Below, piece after piece: positions 27,556-37,227 of a stretch of 64,000 nucleotides of DNA. The translations under genes were made by a program, and so were the position numbers. Origin of the DNA: Rhodobacter sp. CZR27 (GTDB lineage Bacteria; Pseudomonadota; Alphaproteobacteria; Rhodobacterales; Rhodobacteraceae); assembly GCF_002407205.1 (NCBI RefSeq), contig NZ_CP023548.1, positions 3,271,107 to 3,335,106 on the forward strand, given 5' to 3'. Under the pieces are notes generated by a model. That model saw only the letters and a program-made list of their open reading frames with translations. It was not told where the DNA came from and did not search any database. Every line of letters begins with the position of its first letter. The first letter of the stretch is position 1.

Positions 27556-28974
27556 ATGACGATCTCCTCTTCGCTCAACGCCGGGGTGGCGGGGCTCAAT
27601 GCCAATGCCACGAGGCTTGCGACGATCGCCGACAACATCGCGAACTCCGGAACCTACGGCTACAAGCGCGCCGATGCCGACTTCGAAAGCATGGTGATCA
27701 CCCAGTCGGCGAATTCCGGCACCTATTCGGCGGGCGGAGTCCGTGCCAATACCCTGCGGCTGATCGAGGAGCGGGGCGCGCTCGTCTCGACCTCGAACGC
27801 GATGGACATGGCGATCTCCGGCCGCGGGATGCTGCCGGTGATCCAGGAAACCTCGATCGGGAGCACGACGGGCAACGACGCGCTGCTGATGACGCGCACC
27901 GGCTCGTTCAAGACCGACCCCAGCGGCGTCCTAAAGACGGACACCGGCCTTGTGCTTCTCGGTTGGCCCGCAACTGCCGATGGCACCATCCCGACGATGT
28001 CGCGCGATTCGATCGCCCAGCTCGAACCCGTGGTCATCGCCGCGAACCAGACGGCGGCCGATCCCACGACCCGCATCAGCCTGGGCGTGAACCTGCCCGC
28101 GGAAGAAACCCGGGACGGTGCCTCGGGCGACGCGCTGACCGTCTCGGTGGAGTATTTCGGCAACCTCGGGACCTCCGAGACGCTCACGGTCAGCTACTAT
28201 CCGGAAATGCCGGCAAGCGGCGGCTCCCCCACGAACAACTGGACGATGGTCATCAAGGATTCCGCCAGCGCCAATCGCGTGGTGGGGATCTACGAGATGC
28301 AGTTCAGCGACGCCCGCAGTGGCGGCGGGACGCTGCTCGACCTGTCGGGCGCGACACCTCCCGGCGCCCCGGCGGTCAACCCGCTGAGCACCTTCACCGA
28401 CGCGGACGGCAACGTCTTCAACGTGGACCCCTACGGCACGGGGACAATTGCGTCTCCCACCTACAGCAGCGCGACGGGCACGGTGACGCTCGCGGTGGCG
28501 GGCAAGGCGAGCAACACGGTCGAACTTACGCTCGGCAAGCCCGGCAGCGCCAACGCCATGACCCAGGTTTCCGGCGACTTCGCCCAGACCGGGATCACCA
28601 AGGACGGCTCCCCGGTGGGCAACCTGACCAGCGTCGAGATCGACGATGGCGGCTACATTCGGGCGACCTACGACACGGGCTTCACCCGGGTCATCTACCA
28701 GGTGCCGCTGGTGGACGTGCCGAACTACAACGGCCTGACGGCGCTGAACAACCAGACCTTCGCGATATCGCCCGACTCGGGGTCCTTCTACCTCTGGAAC
28801 GCAGGGGACGGCCCGACGGGCGACGTGGTCGGTTACGCCCGCGAAGGCTCCACGACCGACGTCGCGGAGGAGCTCACGAACCTGATCCAGACCCAGCGTG
28901 CTTACTCGTCCAACGCCAAGATCATCCAGACCGTGGACGAGATGCTGCAGGAAACCACCAACATCAAGCGCTGA
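27556..28974 (+). CDS. flgE: flagellar hook protein FlgE
   Basis: Hook subunit of 472 residues, polymerised outside the cell as the universal joint. It has the rod/hook N-terminal motif SSLNAGVAGLNANATRLATI with DNIANSGTYGYKRAD, and the C-terminal coiled-coil segment ELTNLIQTQRAYSSNAKIIQ. The central region (about 150-370) is variable and Thr/Ser-rich, as expected of the surface domains. First of the tight flgE-flgK-flgL-flgI run. Confidence 0.95.
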   Translation: MTISSSLNAGVAGLNANATRLATIADNIANSGTYGYKRADADFESMVITQSANSGTYSAGGVRANTLRLIEERGALVSTSNAMDMAISGRGMLPVIQETSIGSTTGNDALLMTRTGSFKTDPSGVLKTDTGLVLLGWPATADGTIPTMSRDSIAQLEPVVIAANQTAADPTTRISLGVNLPAEETRDGASGDALTVSVEYFGNLGTSETLTVSYYPEMPASGGSPTNNWTMVIKDSASANRVVGIYEMQFSDARSGGGTLLDLSGATPPGAPAVNPLSTFTDADGNVFNVDPYGTGTIASPTYSSATGTVTLAVAGKASNTVELTLGKPGSANAMTQVSGDFAQTGITKDGSPVGNLTSVEIDDGGYIRATYDTGFTRVIYQVPLVDVPNYNGLTALNNQTFAISPDSGSFYLWNAGDGPTGDVVGYAREGSTTDVAEELTNLIQTQRAYSSNAKIIQTVDEMLQETTNIKR

Positions 28975-28986
28975 AGGGGCTGAGCG

Positions 28987-30438
28987 ATGAGCATCACCGG
29001 CGCCCTGTCCAACGCGCTCTCGGGCCTGACCGCCACGGCGCGCGGCGTGGAAACAACCTCGAACAACGTCGCCAACGCCCTGACCGAGGGGTATGCGCGG
29101 CGAGAGCTGGAGGTTGCCGCACGAAACCTGGGCAGCGAGGGGCAGGGCGTCCGCGTGGTGGGCGTCCGGCGGATGATCGACATGACGCTGGTCGGCGACC
29201 GGCGGCTGGCCGATGCCGGTACCGGCAATCGGGATACCCGCGCCGCCTTCTACCAGGGCCTGGCGGACACGCTCGGTGATACAGGGGATGGCTCGCTGCT
29301 GGCCCGGATCTCGTCCCTGTCTTCCTCTCTGGTGGCCGCGGCGAGCCGGCCCGAGTCGACGGCGCGTCTCCAGAACGTGCTGGATGCCGCCTCTGCACTG
29401 GCGAGAGGCCTGAACCAGGCCTCCGATGCGGTGCAGACGGCACGCCAGGACGCCGACTCCTCGATCGCGTCCCAGGTCGACCAGCTGAACACCACCCTGG
29501 CCCGCGTCAAGGACCTCAACGCGAAGATCACCGAGGTCCGCAGCGTCGGCCGGGATGCCTCGGCGCTCGAGGATCAGCGCCAGACGCTCGTCGACAGCAT
29601 CGCACGCATCGTTCCGCTGCGCGAGGTTCAGCGCGAGAACGGACAGATTGCCCTGTTCACCGCCGGGGGCGCCGCGCTTCTCGATGGAAGGGCTGCCGAG
29701 TTCGGCTTCACGGCCAAGCCGGGGATCGACGCCACGGATCGGTTGGCCGATGGCGCGCTCGGGGGTCTCACGCTGAACGGCCGGCCGGTGCGCGTCTCCG
29801 GTGAAACCGGGCTGATGGCCGGCGGGTCGCTGGCCGCGGCCTTCGCCATCCGGGACGAATTGGCCCCGCAGGAACAGGCGCGGCTCGACGCGCTGGCCCG
29901 CAGCCTTGTCGACCGTCTGGCAAGCCCCAGCGTCGACCCCACGCTCGGAGTTGGCGATGCCGGACTGTTTACCGACGCAGGCGGTGCCCTCGACCCCGCC
30001 GACGAAGCCGGTCTTGCCGGCCGGCTGAGCGTCAATGTCTTGGTCGACCCGTCCCGGGGCGGTGATCTCTGGTGTCTGCGCGACGGCCTGAACGCCACCA
30101 GCGCCGGACCCAGCGGGAACGCCACGCTGCTGAATGCGATTGGAGCCGCCCTCGATGCGCGCCTGAGCGCGTCTACCGGCGGCATTGAGGGCGCCTACAG
30201 CCTTGCCGGCTTTGCGACCGAAACGGTCTCGCTCGTCTCCTCGGCCTTTCTTTCGGCCGATGAAGAGGCCAGCTTCGTTGCTGCCCGGCGCGATGAGCTT
30301 CATGCGCTCGAACTGGGCGACGGCGTGGATACCGACCAGGAGCTCGAGCGTCTGCTTCGGCTGGAACAGGCCTATGCCGCCAATGCCAAGGTGATCACCG
30401 CCTGCGACCAGCTGATCAACCACCTTCTGGAGATGTAG
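28987..30438 (+). CDS. flgK: hook-filament junction protein FlgK (HAP1)
   Basis: Hook-associated protein 1, 483 residues, joining hook to filament. N-terminal part: TGALSNALSGLTATARGVET and NNVANALTEGYARREL. The C-terminal helix is LLRLEQAYAANAKVITACDQ. The middle contains a long helical region (LDAASALARGLNQASDAVQT). It starts 12 bp after flgE, and its stop abuts the flgL start. Confidence 0.93.
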   Translation: MSITGALSNALSGLTATARGVETTSNNVANALTEGYARRELEVAARNLGSEGQGVRVVGVRRMIDMTLVGDRRLADAGTGNRDTRAAFYQGLADTLGDTGDGSLLARISSLSSSLVAAASRPESTARLQNVLDAASALARGLNQASDAVQTARQDADSSIASQVDQLNTTLARVKDLNAKITEVRSVGRDASALEDQRQTLVDSIARIVPLREVQRENGQIALFTAGGAALLDGRAAEFGFTAKPGIDATDRLADGALGGLTLNGRPVRVSGETGLMAGGSLAAAFAIRDELAPQEQARLDALARSLVDRLASPSVDPTLGVGDAGLFTDAGGALDPADEAGLAGRLSVNVLVDPSRGGDLWCLRDGLNATSAGPSGNATLLNAIGAALDARLSASTGGIEGAYSLAGFATETVSLVSSAFLSADEEASFVAARRDELHALELGDGVDTDQELERLLRLEQAYAANAKVITACDQLINHLLEM

Positions 30439-31437
30439 ATGACCGCGGTCTCTCTGGGCGATCTCGCCCGAACCTTCATGTTGCGGCGCCAGAACGTGGC
30501 TCTGAAATCCCAGGCTCAGCGGCTGTCCACGGAGACCGTGACGGGGCTGACCGCCGACGTCCGCAAGAAGGTCAAGGGCGACCTGGGGTCGATCAACGGC
30601 ATCGACAGCAGCCTCGCCCTTCTCGCCGCGAGGAAGTCCGTGACCAGCGAGGCGACCCTGCTCGCGAGTGGCATGCAGAATGTGCTGTCCGCGATGAACA
30701 AGTCGGCGTCGGATCTTGCACTCGATCTGACGAGCCTCTCTCCCAACGGCATGAAGATGACCACCGATCAGCTTGGCACCGCAGCGGAGGACGCATTCCG
30801 GTCGGCCATCTCGGCACTGAACACCCGGATCGGCGATCGCTCGATCTTTGCGGGAAACGAACCGCAGTCCGCTGCGGTCGCGGATGCCGATGTAATCCTC
30901 GCGTCGCTGGAAACCGCAATCGCGGGCGCCGCCTCGGCGGCGGATGTCGAACAGGCGGTTTTCGCCTGGTTCAACAATGCGGGCGGATATGCGGCGATGA
31001 GTTGCCAGGCCGCATCGCTGGCGCCGATCGCGGTCTCTGCGACTGAAAACGTGAAACTGCAGGTGACGGCGCAGCACTCCGTGATCAAGGAGACGCTGAA
31101 GGGCCTCGCGCTGGCCGCCATGCTGAACCGCGGGGCGCTGTCCGGCTCGGATGCCGGCCGGACCAGCCTGGCGGAGTCGGCGGGCGCGCGGCTCCTGCAG
31201 GGGCAGACGGACCGGATCGACCTCGCCGCCCGCATCGGTATGGTCGAGGAGCGGATCGAGGCCGCCGCCACGGCGAATGCCGCCGAGACCACCTCCCTCC
31301 AGATCGCGCGGATCGAATTGCTCGGCGTGGACAGCTATGAGACGGCGACCCAGCTCGAGGCGACGCAGACGCAGATCGAGACGCTCTACAAGCTGACGAC
31401 GCGGCTCAGCCGTATGAGTCTGGTGGATTACCTGTGA
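30439..31437 (+). CDS. flgL: hook-filament junction protein FlgL (HAP3)
   Basis: Flagellin-like junction protein of 332 residues. The N-terminal helix is DLARTFMLRRQNVALKSQAQ and the C-terminal helix is TTSLQIARIELLGVDSYETA. The variable centre contains DRSIFAGNEPQS, a block seen in FlgL and flagellins. Identity rests on order (after flgK) and on the flagellin-like ends, since the sequence is diverged. It starts directly after the flgK stop and overlaps the flgI start by 1 bp. Confidence 0.88.
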   Translation: MTAVSLGDLARTFMLRRQNVALKSQAQRLSTETVTGLTADVRKKVKGDLGSINGIDSSLALLAARKSVTSEATLLASGMQNVLSAMNKSASDLALDLTSLSPNGMKMTTDQLGTAAEDAFRSAISALNTRIGDRSIFAGNEPQSAAVADADVILASLETAIAGAASAADVEQAVFAWFNNAGGYAAMSCQAASLAPIAVSATENVKLQVTAQHSVIKETLKGLALAAMLNRGALSGSDAGRTSLAESAGARLLQGQTDRIDLAARIGMVEERIEAAATANAAETTSLQIARIELLGVDSYETATQLEATQTQIETLYKLTTRLSRMSLVDYL

Positions 31438-32534
31438 TGCTGATCCGGCTCATCCTCGTTTTCCTCTGCCTTGCCCTGCCTGTGGCCGCGGCCCCGATCC
31501 GGATCAAGGACCTCGTGCGGTTCGACGGCGTGCGCGGCAATGATCTGGTCGGCTACGGCCTCGTGGTCGGCCTCAACGGAACCGGGGATGGCTTGCGAAA
31601 CTCGCCCTTCACCGAGGACATCATGTCCAACCTGCTCGAGCGGCTGGGCGTCAACGTGACCGGTGAGGAATACCGGCCGAAGAACGTCGCCGCCGTCTTC
31701 GTGACGGCGACGCTGCCGCCCTTCGCCCGTGCCGGAACCCAGATCGACGTGACGGTCTCCGCAATGGGCGATGCCAAGAGCCTGCTCGGCGGAATGCTGG
31801 TCATGACCCCGCTCAACGGGGCGGACGGACAGATCTACGCGGTGGCGCAGGGCGCGATCATTGCCGGCGGGATCTCGGCCGAGGGGCAGGCGGCGCGCGT
31901 CGTGCAGGGCGTCCCCACGTCGGGAACCATCCCGGAGGGAGCCCGGGTGGAGCGCGAGGTCGAGTTCGACTTCGCCGGCCTCACGAACATGCGGCTTGCC
32001 CTTCGCACACCCGATTTCACGACGGCGGGGCGGATCGAGGGGGTGATCAACCGGGAACTCGGTCGAGGGGTCGCCCTGATGCTCGACGCGGGGACGGTGG
32101 CCCTCGACCTCGGGGCAGCGCGGGCGCGATCGCCCGCGCATGTGCTGCAGCAGGTCGAGAACCTGACCGTCGAACCCGAGACGGTTGCGCGCGTCGTGGT
32201 CGATCAGCGATCGGGAACGATCGTGATGGGCGAGGATGTCCGCATCAGCCGGGTCGCCGTCGCGCAGGGCGGTCTGACGCTGCGGGTGGAAGAGCAGCCG
32301 ATGGTGGTTCAGCCCAATCCGTTCAGCCAGGGCGAGACGATCGTGGTCCCCCGCACGTCCGCCTCGATCGAGGAGAACCCGGGCAGCGGGCTGGCGGAGA
32401 TCCAGGGCGAAACCACGCTGTCGCGAGTCGTGGCGGGGCTCAACGCGCTTGGGGTGGCACCCAACGACATGATCGACATCCTCAAGAGCATCCACGCGGC
32501 TGGCGCGCTTCACGCCGAATTCATCGTCAGATGA
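31437..32534 (+). CDS. flgI: flagellar P-ring protein FlgI
   Basis: Periplasmic P-ring subunit of 365 residues, forming the bushing in the peptidoglycan layer. Sec signal peptide MLIRLILVFLCLALPVAAAP, then the family start IRIKDLVRFDGVRGNDLVGY and GLVVGLNGTGDGL. The C-terminal region ends FLGI-like with LSRVVAGLNALGVAPNDMID. ATG at 31437 overlaps the flgL stop codon (TGATG). The last 25 bp overlap the convergent histidine kinase gene. Confidence 0.96.
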   Translation: MLIRLILVFLCLALPVAAAPIRIKDLVRFDGVRGNDLVGYGLVVGLNGTGDGLRNSPFTEDIMSNLLERLGVNVTGEEYRPKNVAAVFVTATLPPFARAGTQIDVTVSAMGDAKSLLGGMLVMTPLNGADGQIYAVAQGAIIAGGISAEGQAARVVQGVPTSGTIPEGARVEREVEFDFAGLTNMRLALRTPDFTTAGRIEGVINRELGRGVALMLDAGTVALDLGAARARSPAHVLQQVENLTVEPETVARVVVDQRSGTIVMGEDVRISRVAVAQGGLTLRVEEQPMVVQPNPFSQGETIVVPRTSASIEENPGSGLAEIQGETTLSRVVAGLNALGVAPNDMIDILKSIHAAGALHAEFIVR

Positions 32535-35362
32535 AGCCGGCGACCGGTCAGGCGCGCGACCGAATCGAGAAGCGCGTCGTCGCCGAAGGGCTTGGTCAGC
32601 ACGGCGGTGTGCGCCATGCTCTCCGCTTCGGTCACGAAGGCATCGCCCGTGGCGAACAGGATCGGAAGATCCGGGTGCCCGGCGCGCGCGGTCATGGCGA
32701 GGTCGATGCCCGACATGTCGGGCAGGCCAAGGTCCACCAGCATCACGTCCGCCCCCTGAGCCGCCAGCAGAGAAAGCGCTTCGGAACCCGCGCCCGCCTC
32801 GGCCACCTCGCAGCCGGCCTCGCGGAGGCCTTCGACCAGGTTCATGCGGATGATGACATCGTCTTCGCAGACGAGGATGCGCAAGCCGGCAAGCCCTTCG
32901 GGCTCATCCTTGCCGTTGGTCCGGCCCGTTGAGAGGACCTCCCTGACCTTCCGAGCCAGCGCTTCCTGCGTGTAGGGCTTGCTCAGCAGGTGGATGCCGC
33001 TGTCGAGACGCCCTCCATGGACAATGGAGTCCTGGGTGTATCCCGAGGTGAACAGGACAGGCAGGTTCCGATGGAACGCCTGCGCCCGGTCTGCAAGCTG
33101 CCGGCTGTTGAGCCTGCCGGGCATGATGACGTCGGTGAAAAGCAGGTCAATGCGTGCGCCGCTCTCGAGCAGCGCAAGGGCGCGGTCTGCGTCCGGCGCC
33201 TCGAGCACCCGGTAGCCGAGGTCCCGCAGCAGGCCGGCGGCGGTTGCCCGGACCTGTTTATCGTCCTCCACCAGCAGGATCGTCTCGGACCCTCCGGTCA
33301 TCGGTCCGGTCGCGAGGGACCTTGCCACATCCTCGGCTTCGAGCGATCGCGGAAGATAGAGGGTGATCGAGGTTCCGGCCCCCGGCTCGCTGCAGATCCT
33401 GATGTGGCCGCCCGACTGCTTGACGAACCCATATACCATGGACATCCCGAGGCCGGTGCCGCGCCCCTCGGCCTTGGTGGTGAAGAAGGGCTCGTAGACG
33501 CGGTCGATCACCTCGGGGGCCATGCCGCAGCCGGTGTCGGTGACGGTCAGCGTCACATATTCTCCGGGCTCCACATCGGGATGGGCACGGGCATAGCTGC
33601 GGTCGAGGCAGCCGTTGCCGATCTCGATGGTCAGCCTGCCCCGCCCCTCCATCGCATCCCGGGCGTTCAGCGCGAGATTGAGGAGCGCGGTCTCGACGTT
33701 CGACGGATCGACACAGGTGTTCCAGAGATCGGCGGCAACGAGCACCTCTATCTCGACGCCTTCCCCCACGGCGCTCCGCACGATGTGATTCGCGTCATGG
33801 AGGAGCCTGCCGAGGTGGATCACCTGGGGCGCCAGCGGCTGGCGCCGGCCGAAGGACAGGAGCTGCGAGGCGAGCGTGGCGCCCCGCTCCACCGCGCGCA
33901 GCGCCTGATCAAGCCTCGGCCGCGCTTCGGAGCCAACCGGCAGCGCCCGCATGGCCAGTTGCACGCTTCCGCTGACCGTCTGCAGCAGGTTGTTGAAATC
34001 GTGCGCAATTCCGCCCGCCAGGTTCCCGATCGCCTCCATCTTCTGGCTCTGGCGGAGCGTGTCGTTCAGCGCCTCGAGCTCGCGGTTGCGCTGCTGCACC
34101 CGCTCTTCGAGTGTCGCGTTCAGGTCGGCGATCGCCTCCTCGGCCAGCTTGCGGTCCTCGATGTCGGTATTCGTGCCGACCCAGCGCACGATCCGCCCCT
34201 CGTCCGAGCGGATGGGCAGCGCGCGGGAGATATGCCACCGGTGCGCACCGTCGTGCCTGCGGATGCGCAGCTCCTGCTCGAACGGGCGGCCGGTCGCGAT
34301 GGCGTCCCTCCAGACGTCCTCGGCCCGCGGGCGGTCGTCCGGATGCACCACCGCCATCAGCCCGTCACCGATCAGCCGCTCGGCCGGAAGGCCGGCGTAG
34401 TCGCGAAGCCGATCGTTGAGCCAGTCGAGATCGCCCTCGGGAGTTGCCGTCCAGACATGGTTCGGCACGGTCTGGGCCATGAGCCGGAAGCGTTCCCGCG
34501 TCTCGATCACCTCCGCCTCTGCGAGCTTCTGCCCGGTGACGTCGTGGCCTTCCACGAAGATGCCCCGCATCGAGCCATCGGGCCCGCGCAGCGGACACAT
34601 GATGAAATCGACATATCGGCGCTGGACCCCGTCGGGCCTTCGCAGCAGCACCGGGGCCTCCCGCCGGGTGAAGGCGGTTCCGGTCTGGTAGACCTCGTCC
34701 AGCAGTTCGTGAAACCCCTGCCCCTCCAGTTCGGGAAGTGTCTCGCGAACGGTGCGGTTCAGCAGGTCGCGCTTCCCGACCAGCTGGACATAGGCCTGGT
34801 TCACCATCCGGAAGATATGCTCGGGACCCTCCAGCACGACCATGAAGCTCGGCGCCTGGTCGAACACGCTGCGGAAGAAGTCCACCGCGCTGCCGAGTTC
34901 GAGGTTCTCGCGCGCCACCGCCTCGGCGCGCTGGATCATCCGCGCCTGGTCGCTCGGCTGGGTCGCGATCCGCTCGGCGCGGTAGATGGCCGTGATGTCG
35001 TTGGTGTTCTGAAGGATGAACTCGACCCGGCCGTCCGCATCCTTGATGGGGGTGTTCGTCGCGCTCCAGAACCGGTCCTCCAACTGGCTGTCGCGTCCGG
35101 GGATCGGATAGGGGATCAGCGGAAGGTGGTCCGGGCGCCCCTCATCCAGAACCCGACGGAAGGACGAGCGCAGCATCTGATGCGGGATCGAATCGGGATC
35201 CGCGGGAAACACGTCCGTCATCATGTGCCCGACGATTTCTTCCCGCGTGCGGCCGGTGGCGCGCAGATAGGCCGCATTGGCCCAGATCATGACCAGGTTG
35301 CGGTCGAGCAGGACGTAAGGTGAAGGGTCGTCGGCAAAAATCTTGTCGAGGGCGACGAGCAT
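32510..35362 (-). CDS. PAS hybrid histidine kinase with two receiver domains
   Basis: Cytoplasmic hybrid sensor kinase of 950 residues with no membrane segment. Three PAS domains (about 1-125, 160-285 and 300-425) precede a coiled coil and the dimerisation helix IGNLAGGIAHDFNNLLQ with phospho-acceptor His454. The ATPase domain has N, G1 and G2 boxes (NLALNARDAME, TDTGCGMAPE, GRGTGLGMSMVYGFV). Two receivers follow, with Asp744 (LLFTDVIMPG) and Asp877 (LVDLGLPDMSG). The HDFNNLL kinase core resembles CckA-type kinases. It lies inside the flagellar cluster, convergent with flgI. The start follows GGAGAGCCCTG; upstream continuation of the frame is antisense to other genes and is rejected. Confidence 0.88.
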   Translation of the reverse strand: MLVALDKIFADDPSPYVLLDRNLVMIWANAAYLRATGRTREEIVGHMMTDVFPADPDSIPHQMLRSSFRRVLDEGRPDHLPLIPYPIPGRDSQLEDRFWSATNTPIKDADGRVEFILQNTNDITAIYRAERIATQPSDQARMIQRAEAVARENLELGSAVDFFRSVFDQAPSFMVVLEGPEHIFRMVNQAYVQLVGKRDLLNRTVRETLPELEGQGFHELLDEVYQTGTAFTRREAPVLLRRPDGVQRRYVDFIMCPLRGPDGSMRGIFVEGHDVTGQKLAEAEVIETRERFRLMAQTVPNHVWTATPEGDLDWLNDRLRDYAGLPAERLIGDGLMAVVHPDDRPRAEDVWRDAIATGRPFEQELRIRRHDGAHRWHISRALPIRSDEGRIVRWVGTNTDIEDRKLAEEAIADLNATLEERVQQRNRELEALNDTLRQSQKMEAIGNLAGGIAHDFNNLLQTVSGSVQLAMRALPVGSEARPRLDQALRAVERGATLASQLLSFGRRQPLAPQVIHLGRLLHDANHIVRSAVGEGVEIEVLVAADLWNTCVDPSNVETALLNLALNARDAMEGRGRLTIEIGNGCLDRSYARAHPDVEPGEYVTLTVTDTGCGMAPEVIDRVYEPFFTTKAEGRGTGLGMSMVYGFVKQSGGHIRICSEPGAGTSITLYLPRSLEAEDVARSLATGPMTGGSETILLVEDDKQVRATAAGLLRDLGYRVLEAPDADRALALLESGARIDLLFTDVIMPGRLNSRQLADRAQAFHRNLPVLFTSGYTQDSIVHGGRLDSGIHLLSKPYTQEALARKVREVLSTGRTNGKDEPEGLAGLRILVCEDDVIIRMNLVEGLREAGCEVAEAGAGSEALSLLAAQGADVMLVDLGLPDMSGIDLAMTARAGHPDLPILFATGDAFVTEAESMAHTAVLTKPFGDDALLDSVARLTGRRLHLTMNSA

Positions 35363-35494
35363 CAGGGCTCTCCGTTGGAACCCTGCAGCCAGGGTTGGGG
35401 CAGGATGACGATGTTCCGGACAAGGGTAAAGATCCGAAGTGCGGCGACAAGCCGCAGCCTCCCTTCGGCCGGCAGGCGATGCTATGGTCGAACG
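35363..35494. promoter_or_regulatory. divergent region with two hairpins
   Basis: A 132-bp gap separates the kinase gene and the DUF1612 gene. It holds two perfect inverted repeats, AACCCTG-CAGC-CAGGGTT at 35379-35396 and TGCGGC-GACAA-GCCGCA at 35440-35456. Neither has a T tract, so operator or leader structures are likelier than terminators. Confidence 0.4.
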
Positions 35495-36520
35495 ATGAAG
35501 CCGCCCCTTCGTGACACCGAGCCTGACCCGCCCTCCCTCTATGACGGGGTCCCGGCGGAGGAGGATCTTTGGTTCGTGCCAGCCGATCCCTTTCAGGAGG
35601 AGGTCGGACCGCCCCTGCCGCGATCCGATCGGCGGGATCTGCTGCGGGCGGCCGAATGGCGGCGGGCCGAGGCATCTCTTGCGGCCGACCTTGGCCGGGT
35701 CGCCCAGCGTCTCGGGGCGCTGGACGAGAGGGTGCGCCGGGCACCGGTCGGCCTGCGCGAGCGCCTGGGCGTGGTGGAAGCGGCAGAATTCAGCTGGTGG
35801 GCGGGAGACCGCGTCACGCCGGACCGGCTCTCGCTGTGGATCGCGCTCCGCCTCAGCGGTCCGCAGGAGGACAGTCTGGCGCTCACCCGTGCCGGTTGGG
35901 CGGCCCGCCGGCTGGTCTCCGGTCCCGGCCCGGCGACCGGGATTTCGGCCTTCCTTGGCCGGGGGCCGGCGCTTGATCGGGCGCTGGACTGGGAGGCGGT
36001 GGATGCGGCCTCGACCGGGATGCACCCGATCACCCGGGCGGCGCTGGTGTTCCACTCCTGGAACCTGATCATCGGCGATGCCGGTACCGCGCCCATCGAG
36101 GCTGCGGTCGTGGCGGCGCGGCTGGCCGCGGCGGACGGACGATCCGGCAGCTTCCTGCCGCTTGCCTCCGGCGGCAGTGCCGCCCTGCGTCCCGGTGGCA
36201 CCCCCGAGGAGCGGCTGGCCCGCTGGTATGCAGGGGCGGAACAGGCCTCGCTGGCGGCTCTCCGGCTGCTCGATCAACTTGAGGAGTGGCGCGACAGGGC
36301 CGCGGACGAGATCTCGGGCCTCTCCGGGCGCACGCCCTCGCGGCTGCTCGACGCCTTCGCCCGCTGGCCGCTGCTCTCGGCGCCCGTCGCCGAGGCTGAA
36401 ACGGGATCCTCCCGCGCGGCCGTCCAGCGCAACATCGACCGGCTCGCGGCCCTCGGCCTCATCCGCGAGGTCACCGGACAGGAGCGCTTCAGGCTCTGGA
36501 CCGCTCGCCTTCAGAAATAG
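35495..36520 (+). CDS. DUF1612 / HTH-domain protein (RHE_PE00001-like)
   Basis: A 341-residue protein that matches, by eye, the DUF1612 family with a C-terminal helix-turn-helix, best known from rhizobial plasmids and without known function. Landmarks: LWFVPADPF near the start, VEAAEFSWWAGDRVTPDRLS (about residue 93), ARWPLLSAPVAEAETGSSRA and VQRNIDRLAALGLIREVTGQ, a winged-helix-like end. It has no evident flagellar role and sits alone on the plus strand between minus-strand kinase and fliP genes, overlapping the fliP end by 10 bp. No Shine-Dalgarno is visible. Likely an inserted accessory gene. Confidence 0.7.
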   Translation: MKPPLRDTEPDPPSLYDGVPAEEDLWFVPADPFQEEVGPPLPRSDRRDLLRAAEWRRAEASLAADLGRVAQRLGALDERVRRAPVGLRERLGVVEAAEFSWWAGDRVTPDRLSLWIALRLSGPQEDSLALTRAGWAARRLVSGPGPATGISAFLGRGPALDRALDWEAVDAASTGMHPITRAALVFHSWNLIIGDAGTAPIEAAVVAARLAAADGRSGSFLPLASGGSAALRPGGTPEERLARWYAGAEQASLAALRLLDQLEEWRDRAADEISGLSGRTPSRLLDAFARWPLLSAPVAEAETGSSRAAVQRNIDRLAALGLIREVTGQERFRLWTARLQK

Positions 36521-37227
36521 CTGCGGACGAGCGCGCCGGAAATCAGGCTCCAGCCGTCGGCGACCACGAAGAAGGCCAGCTTGAACGGCATGGAGACGAC
36601 CGCCGGCGGCACCATCATCATGCCCATCGACATCAGGACCGCGGAGACGACGAGGTCGATGATCAGGAAGGGCAGGTAGATCAGGAAGCCGATCTCGAAG
36701 GCGCGCTGGATCTCGGAGAGCAGGAAGGACGGGACGAGCAGCGACAGGGGCGAGTCGATCGGCTCTCCCGTGCTGTCCGGCCGCAATGCCTGAAGTGCCG
36801 CGAACGTGTCGCCGTCGATGCGTCCCGCCATGAAGCCGCGGAACGGGGCGAGGCCGGCGGTCAGCGCCTCCCTCAGGTCGATCTCGTTCCGAGTCAGGGG
36901 TTCGACCCCCTTGACCCAGGCCTCGGTGAAGACCGGGTCCATCACATACCACGTCAGGAACAGCGCCAGGCTGATGATCAGCATGTTGGGCGGGGCCTGC
37001 TGCAGCCCGATCGCCTGGCGAAGGATCGAAAGCACCGTCACGATGAACGGAAAGCAGGTGATCATCATCGCCAGCGCCGGCACGAGGCTGAGCAGCGTGA
37101 TGAGCGCGATCAACTGGATGCTGCGGGTGGTCAGAGACCCGCCGTCGCCGAAATCGACCGGAAGATCCTGCGCGGCCGCGGGCAGGGCTGCCACGATCAG
37201 CAGAAGGACGGCCGGCAGCAGCCTCAT
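36511..37227 (-). CDS. fliP: flagellar export gate protein FliP
   Basis: Membrane protein of the type III export gate, 238 residues. A cleavable signal peptide (MRLLPAVLLLIVAALPAAAQ) is followed by the FliP core: LVPALAMMITCFPFIVTVLS, LRQAIGLQQAPPNMLIISLA, LFLTWYVMDPVF and the C-terminal block PFLIIDLVVSAVLMSMGMMM. It overlaps the fliN stop by 1 bp and ends the fliF-fliH-fliN-fliP run. Confidence 0.96.
   Translation of the reverse strand: MRLLPAVLLLIVAALPAAAQDLPVDFGDGGSLTTRSIQLIALITLLSLVPALAMMITCFPFIVTVLSILRQAIGLQQAPPNMLIISLALFLTWYVMDPVFTEAWVKGVEPLTRNEIDLREALTAGLAPFRGFMAGRIDGDTFAALQALRPDSTGEPIDSPLSLLVPSFLLSEIQRAFEIGFLIYLPFLIIDLVVSAVLMSMGMMMVPPAVVSMPFKLAFFVVADGWSLISGALVRSYF

Noticed and set aside
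27931..31077. Long minus-strand open frame (1048 codons) opposite flgE-flgK-flgL
   Set aside because: Antisense shadow; the opposite strand holds three well-supported flagellar genes.
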